DNA of 64,000 bases from JACQFK01 sp036383955 (GTDB taxonomy: Bacteria; Planctomycetota; MHYJ01; JACPRB01), in the NCBI GenBank assembly GCA_036383955.1, contig DASVNH010000136.1, positions 1-64,000 of the forward strand, given 5' to 3'. Positions 14,275-23,296 of this stretch are shown piece by piece (positions within the stretch are counted from its first letter, which is position 1; each line of letters begins with the position of its first letter). Under the pieces are notes generated by a model, which was not told the DNA's origin, made no database searches, and saw nothing but the letters and a program-made list of their open reading frames with translations. A program made the position numbers and the translations under genes.

Positions 14275-16389
14275 GTGCGATACACCCTGATTCTGCTTCT
14301 CCTGGCGGGCTGCGGACGCGAGACGCCGCCCGCGCCGCCGCGCATGGCCGACGTCCTCAAAGCCATCGCCGCGCGGACCGACGACGAGCATCCCTGGATC
14401 GGCGACCGCGAGGCCCGCGAGCTGCGCCGCCGGCTCGACACCTTCCCGGCCGACGGCCCGCCCGGCCTCCGCTGGGAGATCCTGGCCCGCCTGGGCGTGC
14501 GCGAAGGCTGGCTGGGGAACTTCGAGGCGGCGGCCGAGCGCCTGAACGCGGCGGACGCGCTGCTGAAGCGGATCGACGTCCCCGACGAGGCGCTCTACCA
14601 GTTCCTCCTCGGAGCCGGGCAGGTCTGGATGCGGCTCGGCGAGACGCGCAACTGCGTGGCCCGCCACTCGAGCGAGAGCTGCATCCTCCCCATCCAGGGC
14701 AAGGGCGTGCACGTGGACCAGGAAGGCGCCCGACGGGCCGTCGACTACTTCACCCTCCTGGCCGACCGCTTCCCCCGGCGCGCGACCCCGCGCTGGCTGC
14801 TGAACATCGCCCACATGACGCTCGGCACGTATCCCGACGGCGTCCCGGAGAAGCATCGGATCCCGCCCGCGGCCTTCGCGTCGGCCGAGCCCTTCCCCCG
14901 CTTCCCCAACGTCGCCTCGCGGCTCGGCCTCGACTTCCCCAATCTCGCCGGCAGCGTCGTCGTCGACGACTTCGACCGCGACGGCTGGCCGGACGTCGTC
15001 GTCTCCTCGTGGGACCCCCGGACCCCGCTCCGCTTCTTCAAGAACACCGGCCGCGGCGGCTTCGCCGAGACGGACGCGGGCTTCGCCGGCCTCTTCGGCG
15101 GCGCGAACATGGTCCAGGCCGATTACGACAACGACGGCTTCACCGACCTGCTCGTCCTGCGCGGCACCTGGCTCGACCGCGCGGGCTGCCACCCCAACTC
15201 CCTGCTGCGGAACGACGGCAAGGGCCGCTTCGTCGACGTCACTTTCGCGGCCGGCCTCGGCAAGGTCCACTATCCGACGGAGACGGCCGCCTGGGCCGAC
15301 TACGACAACGACGGGGACCTCGACCTCTACGTCGGCAACGAGCACGGCGAAGGCCAGGACGCGCCGGGGCAGCTCTTCCGCAACGAGGGCGACGGCACGT
15401 TCACGGACGTGGCCCGCCCGGCCGGCGTCGAAAACTTCCGCTACGCGAAGGGCGTCGCGTGGGGGGACTTCGACGGCGACCGCTACCCGGACCTCTACGT
15501 CTCGAACCTGCGCGCCCAGGAGAACCGGCTCTACCGCAACAACCGCGACGGCACGTTCACCGACGTCGCCCGCGACCTCGGCGTCGCCCGCCCGCTGTCC
15601 AGCTATGCCTGCTGGTGGTGGGACGTCGACAACGACGGCGCCCTCGACCTCTACGTCGCGAGCTACCAGGGCGGCATCGAGGCCGTCGCGGCGTCCTACG
15701 CCGGCCTCCCCCTTCCCGCGGGCACGGAGCTGCCCTGCCTCTACAGGGGCGACGGCAAGGGCGGCTTCCGCGAGGCGGCCGCCGCCCACGGCCTCACGCG
15801 GCCCGTGATGGCGATGGGCGCGAACTTCGGCGACCTCGACAACGACGGCTTCCTCGATTTCTACCTCGGCACCGGCTACCCCGAGTTCGAGGCCCTCATG
15901 CCCAACGTCATGTACCGCAACCGCGGCGGCAAGGACTTCGCCGACGTCACGTTCGCCGGCGGCTTCGGCCACCTGCAGAAGGGCCACGGCGTCGCGTTCG
16001 CCGACTTCGATCACGACGGCGACCAGGACGTCTTCCAGCAGATGGGCGGCGCCTTCCGCGGCGACGCGGCGGCGAACGTCGTGTACGAGAACCCCGGTTT
16101 CGGAAACCACTGGCTCAAGCTCAAGCTGGCCGGAACGACGTCCAACCGCTCCGCGATCGGCGCGCGGATCCGGGTGGACGTCGACGGCCGCTCGATCTAC
16201 CGCCACGTGTCCAGCGGCGGCAGCTTCGGCGCCCAGCCGCTGCGGCAGGAGATCGGGCTCGGGACGGCGGCGGTGGTCGACCGCCTCGAGATCTTCTGGC
16301 CGGCGACGGGCAAGACGCAGGTCTTCACGAAGGTCGCGGCCGACCGGATCCTGGAGGTCGTCGAGGGCCGCGACGTGTTGACGAAATGA
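14275..16389 (+). CDS. CRTAC1-type FG-GAP/VCBS repeat lipoprotein with ASPIC domain
   Basis: A 704-residue exported lipoprotein, GTG start. The signal MRYTLILLLLAGCGRE ends in a lipobox with Cys at 13. About 20-210 are helical, then a beta-propeller of FG-GAP/VCBS repeats shows repeated calcium-binding DxDxDG motifs (DFDRDGWPD, DYDNDGFTD, then DNDGDLDLY, DFDGDRYPD, DFDHDGDQD). The C-terminal ASPIC/UnbV domain reads SNRSAIGARIRVDVDGRS and ends in VDRLEIFWPATGKTQVF. Such proteins sit on the cell surface and are thought to bind partners or polysaccharide; no catalytic role is known. The stop codon lies in a perfect palindrome (16377-16407). Confidence 0.85.
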   Translation: MRYTLILLLLAGCGRETPPAPPRMADVLKAIAARTDDEHPWIGDREARELRRRLDTFPADGPPGLRWEILARLGVREGWLGNFEAAAERLNAADALLKRIDVPDEALYQFLLGAGQVWMRLGETRNCVARHSSESCILPIQGKGVHVDQEGARRAVDYFTLLADRFPRRATPRWLLNIAHMTLGTYPDGVPEKHRIPPAAFASAEPFPRFPNVASRLGLDFPNLAGSVVVDDFDRDGWPDVVVSSWDPRTPLRFFKNTGRGGFAETDAGFAGLFGGANMVQADYDNDGFTDLLVLRGTWLDRAGCHPNSLLRNDGKGRFVDVTFAAGLGKVHYPTETAAWADYDNDGDLDLYVGNEHGEGQDAPGQLFRNEGDGTFTDVARPAGVENFRYAKGVAWGDFDGDRYPDLYVSNLRAQENRLYRNNRDGTFTDVARDLGVARPLSSYACWWWDVDNDGALDLYVASYQGGIEAVAASYAGLPLPAGTELPCLYRGDGKGGFREAAAAHGLTRPVMAMGANFGDLDNDGFLDFYLGTGYPEFEALMPNVMYRNRGGKDFADVTFAGGFGHLQKGHGVAFADFDHDGDQDVFQQMGGAFRGDAAANVVYENPGFGNHWLKLKLAGTTSNRSAIGARIRVDVDGRSIYRHVSSGGSFGAQPLRQEIGLGTAAVVDRLEIFWPATGKTQVFTKVAADRILEVVEGRDVLTK

Positions 16390-16407
16390 CGCGGTCATTT
16401 CGTCAAC
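16377..16407. terminator. Palindrome spanning the end of the CRTAC1-type gene
   Basis: Perfect 14-bp arms GTTGACGAAATGAC and GTCATTTCGTCAAC around GCG. The last codons (LTK) and TGA stop lie in the left arm. There is no T-tract. It could end transcription or be an inserted palindrome. Confidence 0.55.
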
Positions 16408-16455
16408 GCGACGGACGCTGGCGCCCAACTAAGGCGAAATGGTAGAACGGCGGCC

Positions 16456-17301
16456 ATGATGACAATGCTTGCCCTGAGCGCGGTCGAAGGGCTGCTCGCG
16501 CTCGTCCTGCAGGACGCGGCCTTCGAAGGCCCGCCCGGGATTCAGCTGTACAGCCTCCGCGACCTCTTCAAGGCCGAGGGCCCGAAGGCCGGGCTCGACA
16601 AGACGAAGGAGCTCGGCTTCAAACTGGTCGAGCTCGCCGGCACCTACGGGCTGCCGCCGGCCGACTTCCTCAAGCTGCTCGAGGAGCGCGGCCTCAAGGC
16701 CGTCTCCGGCCACTTCCCCTACGCCCGCTGGCTGAAGGATCCGGAGGGCGTCGCCGCCGAAGCGAAGGCCCTCGGGCTGGAGTACGCCGGCTGCGCGTGG
16801 GCGGACCACAAAGATCCGTTCGACCCGGCCCAGGCCCACCAGGTCGTCGAGGCCTTCAACAAGGCGGGCGCGGCGTGCACGAAGGCCGGCCTCCGGTTTT
16901 TCTATCACTTCCACGGCTTCGAGTTTCACAAGCACGGCGACGGCACGCTCGCGGACATGATCATCCAGGCCAGCGACCCGGACCACGTGTCGTTTCAGCT
17001 CGACGTCCTCTGGATCCTCTTCCCCGGCCACGACCCGGCCGCGCTGCTGGCGAAGTATCCGGGGCGCTGGGTCTCGATGCATCTGAAGGATCTGAAGAAG
17101 GGCATCGCGACCGGCGCGCTGACCGGGAAGACCGACGTCCGCAACGACGTCGTCCTCGGCACCGGCCAGGCCGACTGGCCCACCATCCTCCGGGCCGCCA
17201 AGAAAGCGGGCGTGAAGTACTACTTCATCGAGGACGAGTCGCCCGACGTCCTGAAGCAGATCCCGGCGACGCTCCAGTACCTGAAGGACGTCCGCTTCTG
17301 A
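16456..17301 (+). CDS. Exported sugar phosphate isomerase/epimerase-like TIM barrel
   Basis: A 281-residue protein of the xylose-isomerase-like AP-endonuclease-2 fold. After a short hydrophobic N-terminus ending LLALVLQDAAF it has GIQLYSLRDLF, a VELAG strand, HFPYARWL, then FFYHFHGFEFH, a predicted metal-binding region (SFQLDVLWI, SMHLKDLKK) and a C-terminal YYFIEDES. Family members interconvert sugars or inosose-type compounds using a divalent metal. TAGAAC at 16443-16448 lies seven bases before the ATG. The signal region contains the short element CTGAGCGCGGTCGAAG, also found in the next-but-two gene. It overlaps the following lipoprotein frame by four bases. Confidence 0.8.
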   Translation: MMTMLALSAVEGLLALVLQDAAFEGPPGIQLYSLRDLFKAEGPKAGLDKTKELGFKLVELAGTYGLPPADFLKLLEERGLKAVSGHFPYARWLKDPEGVAAEAKALGLEYAGCAWADHKDPFDPAQAHQVVEAFNKAGAACTKAGLRFFYHFHGFEFHKHGDGTLADMIIQASDPDHVSFQLDVLWILFPGHDPAALLAKYPGRWVSMHLKDLKKGIATGALTGKTDVRNDVVLGTGQADWPTILRAAKKAGVKYYFIEDESPDVLKQIPATLQYLKDVRF

Positions 17302-17753
17302 GGCGCGCGCTCGTCCTTCTCGTCTTGGCCGGCTGCGGCCCGCGCTACACGGTCGTCGAACCGCCCGCGCGCCCCTTCGCCGAGTTCGGCTCGCTCGAGG
17401 TGAAGGACGTCGAGCTCCTCGACAAGAAGGCCCCCAAGGACTTCAAAGACTTCGCGATCTGGCTGACCCGGAACGCCCGGCATCGGCTGGGCGGCCGCTT
17501 CAGCGGGACGGGGCCGAAGCTGGTCGTCACGCTCACGCTGGATCCGAGCGGCCTGCGGGAGCAAGCCGGCGGCCTCATCACCACCCGCTGGGAAGGCGTG
17601 GCGGCGCTGAACGCCGCCTTCTTCACCGAGCAAGGCGCCTCCGTGGCCCGGGTCGCCTGTCACGCCGAGCCGGCCAAGGGCGGCCAGCTGGGACCGGCCG
17701 GCGACCGCCTGCTCGACGACCTCCTCGACTTCCTCGCTAGTCCAACGCGCTGA
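17298..17753 (+). CDS. Small lipoprotein, probably CTG start
   Basis: A 151-residue lipoprotein whose signal reads (M)RRALVLLVLAGCGPRY with lipobox Cys at 13. No ATG, GTG or TTG precedes this signal in frame after the upstream gene, so the CTG at 17298, overlapping the TGA of that gene as CTGA, is the best start. The mature part (EFGSLEVKDVELLDKKAPKD..., LVVTLTLDPSG, ...LLDDLLDFLAS) resembles DUF4410-type outer-membrane-associated lipoproteins in layout, but this is weak. It overlaps the converging gene at 17737 by 17 bases. Translation is likely coupled to the preceding isomerase gene. Confidence 0.6.
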   Translation: MRRALVLLVLAGCGPRYTVVEPPARPFAEFGSLEVKDVELLDKKAPKDFKDFAIWLTRNARHRLGGRFSGTGPKLVVTLTLDPSGLREQAGGLITTRWEGVAALNAAFFTEQGASVARVACHAEPAKGGQLGPAGDRLLDDLLDFLASPTR

Positions 17754-19968
17754 GGACGGCGCGGCGCAGCGCCTCGAAGCGGTCGGAATCGAGCGCGCCG
17801 TAGTCGACGCGGCCGGCGTCGAGCTCCGACGTCTTCAGGAACGCGCCCCGCAGCCCCAGCTGCGAGGCCACTCCCGCCCGGATCTCCGGGCGCGTCCAGC
17901 CCTTCTTCGCCAGCAGCAGGCGCAGCAGCTCGATGTCCTGCTGGCCGCGGCGCAGCATCTTCAGGCGGTGGGTCGCGACGGCCGTCGGCGGCATCCCCGA
18001 CCGCGGCGGCAGCAGCAGGGCCGTATCCTCGGGCGTCTCCCAGGCCTTGGGCGTGCCGAGGGCCAGCCAGGGCACCGCGCCGTCCGCGCCGTCGAGGAAG
18101 ACCTGCAGGAGCCAGGCCCGGCCGGACTCCCCGTTCGCGCCCGGCGCCGAGACGCCGCCGTAGACCCAGACCTCCTCTTTCGGCTTCCCGAAGACGAAGC
18201 TCGGGTACTGCTTGTAGATGCCGCTGATCACGTTCAGGTCCATCAGGCCGTCGAGATGGTCCCGCCGCCAGTGCGGCCGCGAGAGATCGATCCGGAAGCG
18301 GATCGGGGCGCCCGGCGGCAGCGCCTTCTTGAAGATCTGCCCGAAGTACTTGAGCGCGAGGAAGTCGTCCTGCGAATACGGCTCGTCGAGGCACCACCAG
18401 GAGCCCTCGGCTCGCCCCTTCTCCCGCGGGAAGGGCTTGTTGTTGAGGAAGAAGTGGAAGTCGGTCGTCCACTTCTTCTCCGCGATGTGCGCGGCCGTGG
18501 CCTTCACCATCTCCCCGATGCCGTCGGCGTAGGCCTGCGTGAAGGCCTTCTCGATGGGCGGCGCGCCGGCCCAGTGGTCCTCCAGCTTGCCCTTCCACGC
18601 GTAGTGGTCATTGAGCTTCATCGGGAAGTTCTCGTGGATGGGCAGGTAGAAGTGGCCGATCGGCGTGCCCGCCCGCGGCAGGCCGTCGAAGGCGCTCCCG
18701 TCGAACAGCGCCCCGAAGCGCTCGTCGAAGGCCTTCCAGCCGACGACCTTCCCGTCCTTCATCTCCGGCGCCACCGCCTCGTCCAGGAAGCCGCGGTGGC
18801 TGTAGCCGAGGAGCGCCAGCGTCAGCCGGTGCTCGTGCGCCAGCCGGTAGAACGTCCGCGCGTGCTGAGGCTGCGAGTAGCCGTTCAACGAGACGTGGAA
18901 GCCCAGCGCGTCCGGCAGCGTCGCCGCGTGCACCTTGACCGACACCGGCACCTCGGTCCCGCCGATCGTCAGCGGGGCGCGCAGGAGCCCGACCGCCGCG
19001 CCCTTGGGCACGTAGCGCTCCACGTGCAGCAGCCCCTTCCCCTCGCCCTCCAGCGGCACGAGCGGATCCCAGCCCGGGCCCACCGGCAGGACCTGGCTCA
19101 CCGACCAGCCCGGCCCCGACACCTTCAGGGGCGCCTGGGTCGACAGCAGGAAGCCGACGTGCTCGCCGCGCGCCGCCTCCAGCGTGATCTCCTTGCCGTT
19201 CCAGAGCCGCCCCGACGACGGCGCCGCCGGATCCAGCTGCCCCTCGTGCAGCACTTTCCAGGGCCCCGGCACCGACGGCGGCGCGGGCGCGACCGCGATC
19301 TCGCGCTTCGCGACGGCGGCCTCCGCCGGCGCGACGTAGGCCTTCGCGCCGGAGGGCGGCGCGGCGCCGTCGACGACCTTCGCCGTCACGTAGGGCTTCG
19401 AGTTCGACTGCTCGCGGCTGTAGACGTCGAGGTTCGCCATCGTCTGGTTCTTCTCGTCGCCGAGGGCGACGCCGTGCGACGTTCCTTCGACGAGCGCGTG
19501 GAGCAGCGCCGGCGGGAAGTCGCAGGAGACCCAGCCGTCTCCGTCGTCCTGGACGTCGCGCCGGAACCAGATCGTGCCGTTCATGCCGAAGCAGGCGGAG
19601 AGGAAGTCGCTGCCGGGCCCGGCCCAGAGGCCTTTGCCGGTGGTGCGCGACGACGACTCCCCGGGCTTGGCGGGGCCGTTGCCCTCGCCTTCGGCCCAGG
19701 GGGTCGCGACCGACGACAGCCCCACGGCCTTGAACTTCCGCGGGCCCGCCATGCGGAGGTGGAGGCGGGCCGACTCGACGCGCTTGCCCTTGATCGGGGC
19801 GACGTCGAGGTTGAAGAGCAGGAGGTTGTGGATGCCTTTGACCCGCAGCTGGGAGCGGCCGCCGCCGTTGACGTTCTCCTCGCTGTCGGAGAAGTACATC
19901 GACGTGTCGGCACTGACTTCGAGGCGCTTGTCCTGGACCAGCAGGGTGAGCAGCAAGAGGACGCTCAT
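17737..19968 (-). CDS. Exported DUF4091 (glycoside-hydrolase-like) protein
   Basis: A 743-residue exported protein starting MSVLLLLTLLVQDKRLEVSA, with GGAGG eleven bases before the ATG. The N-terminal third is beta-rich and resembles a carbohydrate-binding or sugar-beta-sandwich region (LEVSADTSMYF...LLLFNLDVAPIKG). The C-terminal half is a TIM-barrel-like region ending in the DUF4091 hallmark RLKMLRRGQQDIELLRLL. Glutamates and aspartates expected of a glycosidase are present but I cannot assign them. The family is common in planctomycetes and is linked to polysaccharide breakdown by context only. It diverges from the gene at 20042. Confidence 0.75.
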   Translation of the reverse strand: MSVLLLLTLLVQDKRLEVSADTSMYFSDSEENVNGGGRSQLRVKGIHNLLLFNLDVAPIKGKRVESARLHLRMAGPRKFKAVGLSSVATPWAEGEGNGPAKPGESSSRTTGKGLWAGPGSDFLSACFGMNGTIWFRRDVQDDGDGWVSCDFPPALLHALVEGTSHGVALGDEKNQTMANLDVYSREQSNSKPYVTAKVVDGAAPPSGAKAYVAPAEAAVAKREIAVAPAPPSVPGPWKVLHEGQLDPAAPSSGRLWNGKEITLEAARGEHVGFLLSTQAPLKVSGPGWSVSQVLPVGPGWDPLVPLEGEGKGLLHVERYVPKGAAVGLLRAPLTIGGTEVPVSVKVHAATLPDALGFHVSLNGYSQPQHARTFYRLAHEHRLTLALLGYSHRGFLDEAVAPEMKDGKVVGWKAFDERFGALFDGSAFDGLPRAGTPIGHFYLPIHENFPMKLNDHYAWKGKLEDHWAGAPPIEKAFTQAYADGIGEMVKATAAHIAEKKWTTDFHFFLNNKPFPREKGRAEGSWWCLDEPYSQDDFLALKYFGQIFKKALPPGAPIRFRIDLSRPHWRRDHLDGLMDLNVISGIYKQYPSFVFGKPKEEVWVYGGVSAPGANGESGRAWLLQVFLDGADGAVPWLALGTPKAWETPEDTALLLPPRSGMPPTAVATHRLKMLRRGQQDIELLRLLLAKKGWTRPEIRAGVASQLGLRGAFLKTSELDAGRVDYGALDSDRFEALRRAVLSALD

Positions 19969-20026
19969 GGACCCGCCTCCGAAATCGATCCCGCCTTGCC
20001 GAATAAGTGGCGTTAGACTGAGGAAG

Positions 20027-20032
20027 TATAAC
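20027..20032 (+). promoter_or_regulatory. -10 box of the terpene-cyclase-fold gene
   Basis: TATAAC lies nine bases before the ATG at 20042 with no Shine-Dalgarno site between, suggesting a leaderless message. Confidence 0.4.
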
Positions 20033-20041
20033 GGCACAAAT

Positions 20042-21775
20042 ATGGCGATGCTGCTCCTCCTCCTTGCCGTGAGCTCCGTCGAAGGGCTCGCGCTCCAGAG
20101 CGAGGCCGCCCTGGCCGGGAAGATCGACAGCCAGATTCCCTGGCTCCACGACGGCACCGAGCTCATCGACATGGAGCTCGCCGCCGGCCATCACCCGCAG
20201 TTCCCCGAGGCGCGCGAGGCGAAGAACCTGCGCGTCGACCGCCGCCCGCTCCTCGAGCGCGCCCAGGCGAAGGCGCGGGACGAGAAGAAGCTGATCCTGT
20301 GGTACGTCCCGCGGGTCGTCGGCCTCCACATGTACCGGGCCGTCCTGCCCGACCGCTACATGAAGACCGCCGTCTTCACGGACCCGCGCGTCGTCCGCTT
20401 CGTTAGCGACCGCTTCGTGCCGCTGCGCATGTGCGCCGACGGCATCGCCGGCGTCAAGCCCTTCGAATTCGTCGAGCCCGGCTTCCTCTTCCTGACGCCC
20501 GACGGCAAGGTCGTGCACACGCTCGACCGCCTCCGCACCTTCAACGCCGCCTGGTTCCTCGCGGCCTTCCAGGAGGTGCTCCGCGCGAACCCGGGCTACG
20601 GCTCGGCGGACGTCGCGCCGCTTCCGACGTCCGAAGCCGAAACCCAGTACGGCCTGGCCGTCCGCGACGCCTGGAGCGGCAAGGATCCCGCGCCGCGGCT
20701 GCGCGACATCCTCAAGCGGCATCCCGACTCCCCCTGGGCCTGGCGCGCCGCCGCCAACGTGGTGAAGGCGGAAGACACGCTGCCCCTCGGCCCCCTCGCC
20801 CACCATCTCGAGGACATCTACGCCCCGCTTCCGAAAGGCGCGCCGACCAGCACCCGCCTGCCCGCGAAGGACGTCGCGAGCGCGGCGAAGGGGGCCGTCG
20901 ACTTCCTCCTCCGCGCGCAGTGGGAGGACGGGAGCTGGCGGGACGCGCGCTACGGCTACTGGCCGGACGCGGAGATCCTGCCGAACGTCTGGGGGGCGAT
21001 CACGGCTCTCGCGGCGCTCGCGCTGCTGGAGTGGGGCGATCCGCGGGCGGACGCGGCGCTCGCGAAGGCGGACGCCTACCTCAAGAACCCGGCGAACTTC
21101 GCGAAGGACCGCCACGAGGAGTGCTACGCGCACGCCTTCCGCCTGCACTACTTCGCCCGCCGCGGCGACACGACGTCGATGGCCAAAGTCGTCGCCCGCC
21201 TCGCCGCCATCCAGGAGGACGAGGGCTTCTGGTCGCACGAGTACGCGAACGCGTTCTCGACGGCCGCCGTCGTCCACGCGCTGGCGACGGCCCGGGCGGC
21301 CGGCGCGGAGGTCCCCGACTATCTGCTCCAGCGGGCGGCGGACGCGCTGCTGTCGGCGCGCGACCCCCAGGGCCGCCAGCCTTACCGGGTCGGCGAGAAG
21401 CCGGACAACGACAAGAGCACGAGCGCGCGCACGGCGCTCTGCGAGCTGGCCCTGAAGGGCTGCGGCCGGCCGGCGGACGTGGCGGGGGGCGTCGAACGCT
21501 ACTGGAAGTTCATCAAGAACATGGAAGGCGTGCGGATCTACGACTACCACTCCGACGGCCGCCTGGCGGGCTTTTTCTACTTCCACGCCGCCTTCCACAC
21601 GCTGGAGGCGGCGCGGACGCTGCCCGAGCCGGCGCGGGGGACGTCGCTGAAGCGCTTCCGCGAGACCCTGCTCCAGATCCCCGAGATCGACGGCAGCTTC
21701 ATCGACAGCCACGAGATCGGCAAGAGTTACGGCACGGCCGTCGCGCTGCTGATGCTGGCCCGCTCGCGGGAGTGA
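20042..21775 (+). CDS. Exported thioredoxin-like plus alpha/alpha-toroid protein
   Basis: A 577-residue exported protein. The N-terminus MAMLLLLLAVSSVEGLALQ is a short hydrophobic signal. Residues about 60-180 form a thioredoxin-like domain of the DUF255 type (KKLILWYVPRVVGLHMYRA, FTDPRVVRFVSDRFVPLRM, GFLFLTPDGKVV) without a CxxC pair. From about 280 the chain is a prenyltransferase/squalene-cyclase-like helical toroid (AVDFLLRAQWEDGSWRDARY, ALAALALLEWGDP, FSTAAVVHALATAR). The toroid lacks the DxDD acid of true cyclases, so a binding or scaffold role is likelier. The first domain is related in pattern to the products at 6940-9748. Confidence 0.65.
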   Translation: MAMLLLLLAVSSVEGLALQSEAALAGKIDSQIPWLHDGTELIDMELAAGHHPQFPEAREAKNLRVDRRPLLERAQAKARDEKKLILWYVPRVVGLHMYRAVLPDRYMKTAVFTDPRVVRFVSDRFVPLRMCADGIAGVKPFEFVEPGFLFLTPDGKVVHTLDRLRTFNAAWFLAAFQEVLRANPGYGSADVAPLPTSEAETQYGLAVRDAWSGKDPAPRLRDILKRHPDSPWAWRAAANVVKAEDTLPLGPLAHHLEDIYAPLPKGAPTSTRLPAKDVASAAKGAVDFLLRAQWEDGSWRDARYGYWPDAEILPNVWGAITALAALALLEWGDPRADAALAKADAYLKNPANFAKDRHEECYAHAFRLHYFARRGDTTSMAKVVARLAAIQEDEGFWSHEYANAFSTAAVVHALATARAAGAEVPDYLLQRAADALLSARDPQGRQPYRVGEKPDNDKSTSARTALCELALKGCGRPADVAGGVERYWKFIKNMEGVRIYDYHSDGRLAGFFYFHAAFHTLEAARTLPEPARGTSLKRFRETLLQIPEIDGSFIDSHEIGKSYGTAVALLMLARSRE

Positions 21776-21814
21776 CCGGCGCCGCCGATCGCTCGACGGC
21801 GCCGGCCGCGCGTT

Positions 21815-22261
21815 CTAGTTCCGGGCCCGCGGATCATCCGCGGGATTGACGTACGTGATCCCCCACGGTCCGGCGCCGCTCACCTGGATGACCGTCTCTT
21901 CCTTGGTGAAGGCGAAATGCGGGCTCTTCGCGGGCAGAGACAGGAACGCGCCCGCCTTCATGCCCTTGGCCTTGGACGCGTCGAACGTGTCCCCCAGCGC
22001 CGCGTGGAAGCCCCCGGAGAGCACGGTCACCATCTCGGTGCCCGGATGGAAGTGCGGAGGGATCTTGTAGTCCGCGGGCAGCTTCGCGCGGAACGTGAAG
22101 GGCCCCTCCTTCTTCATGTCCCCCTGCAGGAACACCACCTTCATCCCCGGAGGCAGCGACGGCGGACCGGCCTCCCACTTCAGGTCGGCCTCCTGAATCA
22201 TGACCGGCGCGTCCTGGGCGGCAAGCGTCGCCGCGGCGAGAACCACGAGCAGCGTCTTCAT
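21815..22261 (-). CDS. Exported cupin-domain protein
   Basis: A 148-residue small beta-barrel protein. After the signal MKTLLVVLAAATLAAQDAP the cupin motif 1 reads IPPHFHPGTEMVTVLSGGFH with two His and a Glu as likely metal ligands, and motif 2 includes KSPHFAFTKEETVIQVSG with a further His. Such cupins bind a metal and act as small dioxygenases, isomerases or sensors. GGAG lies before the ATG; the start overlaps the stop of the upstream beta-propeller gene as ATGA, so the two are coupled. Confidence 0.85.
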   Translation of the reverse strand: MKTLLVVLAAATLAAQDAPVMIQEADLKWEAGPPSLPPGMKVVFLQGDMKKEGPFTFRAKLPADYKIPPHFHPGTEMVTVLSGGFHAALGDTFDASKAKGMKAGAFLSLPAKSPHFAFTKEETVIQVSGAGPWGITYVNPADDPRARN

Positions 22262-23262
22262 GGATCAGCTCCTAAAAAAGAGGACACATCCAGAACCTTC
22301 CATCCAATCTCGCGTCCCACCCGCGTCCCGTATCCCACCTTCCGACCGTCGGCGCTGAACGCCGGGTCGCTCACCCGCCCGGGCGCGGGGAACTTCCGGT
22401 CGCCCACGACGACGTACGGCGTGGCCCCGACATCCGCCGCGTACGCGACCGTCCGGCCGTCGGGGCTGAACACGGGACGTCCCACCAGGCTGAACAGCTC
22501 GCCCGGAGGACGCCCCGGCACGACCACCCGGGCCTGGGAGCCCTCGACGTAGCCGACGGCCCGCCCGTCGTCGCTCAGGAAAACCCGCGCGGGCGCGACG
22601 TCCAGCGCGATCTCCCGGTCCCCGACCACCAGCCTCCACCAGCCCCGCTTCGCCCCGTACGCGATCGTCCGGCCGTCGGCGCTGATCGCCGGATCCGTCA
22701 TGAGCTCGCACGCCGGCCCCCGTTCGGTTCCCAGGACCGCGAAGCAGCGGTCCCCTAGATGGGCGCGGTACGCCACGCGCGTCCCGTCGCGGCTCAGGAC
22801 CGGCGTGCCCACCTGGTCGAACGCCTCGCCCCGGCGGCCGTCGACGGCGACGCATTCTTTCGACGCGGACGTCAGACGGACCGCGACGGTCGTCCCGTCT
22901 TCGCTGAACGCCAACGGCCAGCTCGGCGCCCACGCGGGGCCGTGCTCGGAGAGGAGGCGGTCGTCGATCCCGATCACCTGACGTCCGCCTTCCGACCCGA
23001 GGAACGCGACGCGCTCCCCCCTCGCGCTGAGCGCGATTCATCAGAGGGAGTCGAAGCGCTTGCTCCTCCACTCTCCGCGGACCGCGCGGCTGCCGTCCGG
23101 CGCGCGCTCCGCGTAGGCGCAGTGGCGGCCGTCGCGGCTGAACGCGACCGGGACGTCGACCCGCACGCCTTCCGGGATCGTCGCGAGCGGGCCCGCGGCG
23201 CAGTTTACGGTGAGCAGGGTCGAACCGCCCGCAAGGAAAAGAAGCCAGAGCGACCGGGACAT
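22258..23262 (-). pseudogene. Beta-propeller (PD40-like) gene interrupted by two adjacent TGA codons
   Basis: The first 73 residues start MSRSLWLLFLAGGSTLL (signal) and run to KRFDSL. Two TGA codons follow in tandem (23038-23043); the same frame then continues with IALSARGERVAFLG and about 245 more residues of propeller blades (VLSRDGTRVAYRA, AISADGRTIAYGA, VFSPDGRTVAYAA, AFSADGRKVGYGT). The blade pattern runs smoothly across the stops, so this was one gene of about 334 codons. A restart at the GTG at 22977 would give a propeller without signal. The cause may be recent mutation or a sequence error. It is coupled to the cupin gene by an ATGA overlap. Confidence 0.65.
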
Positions 23263-23296
23263 GGATGCGATGGTAGCGGGGGCGCCCCCGAAGTGC

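Noticed and set aside
23038..23043. Selenocysteine reading of the tandem TGA in the propeller gene
   Set aside because: Two adjacent Sec residues in a beta-propeller have no precedent I know, and the following hairpin lies too close to the TGA to act as a bacterial SECIS.
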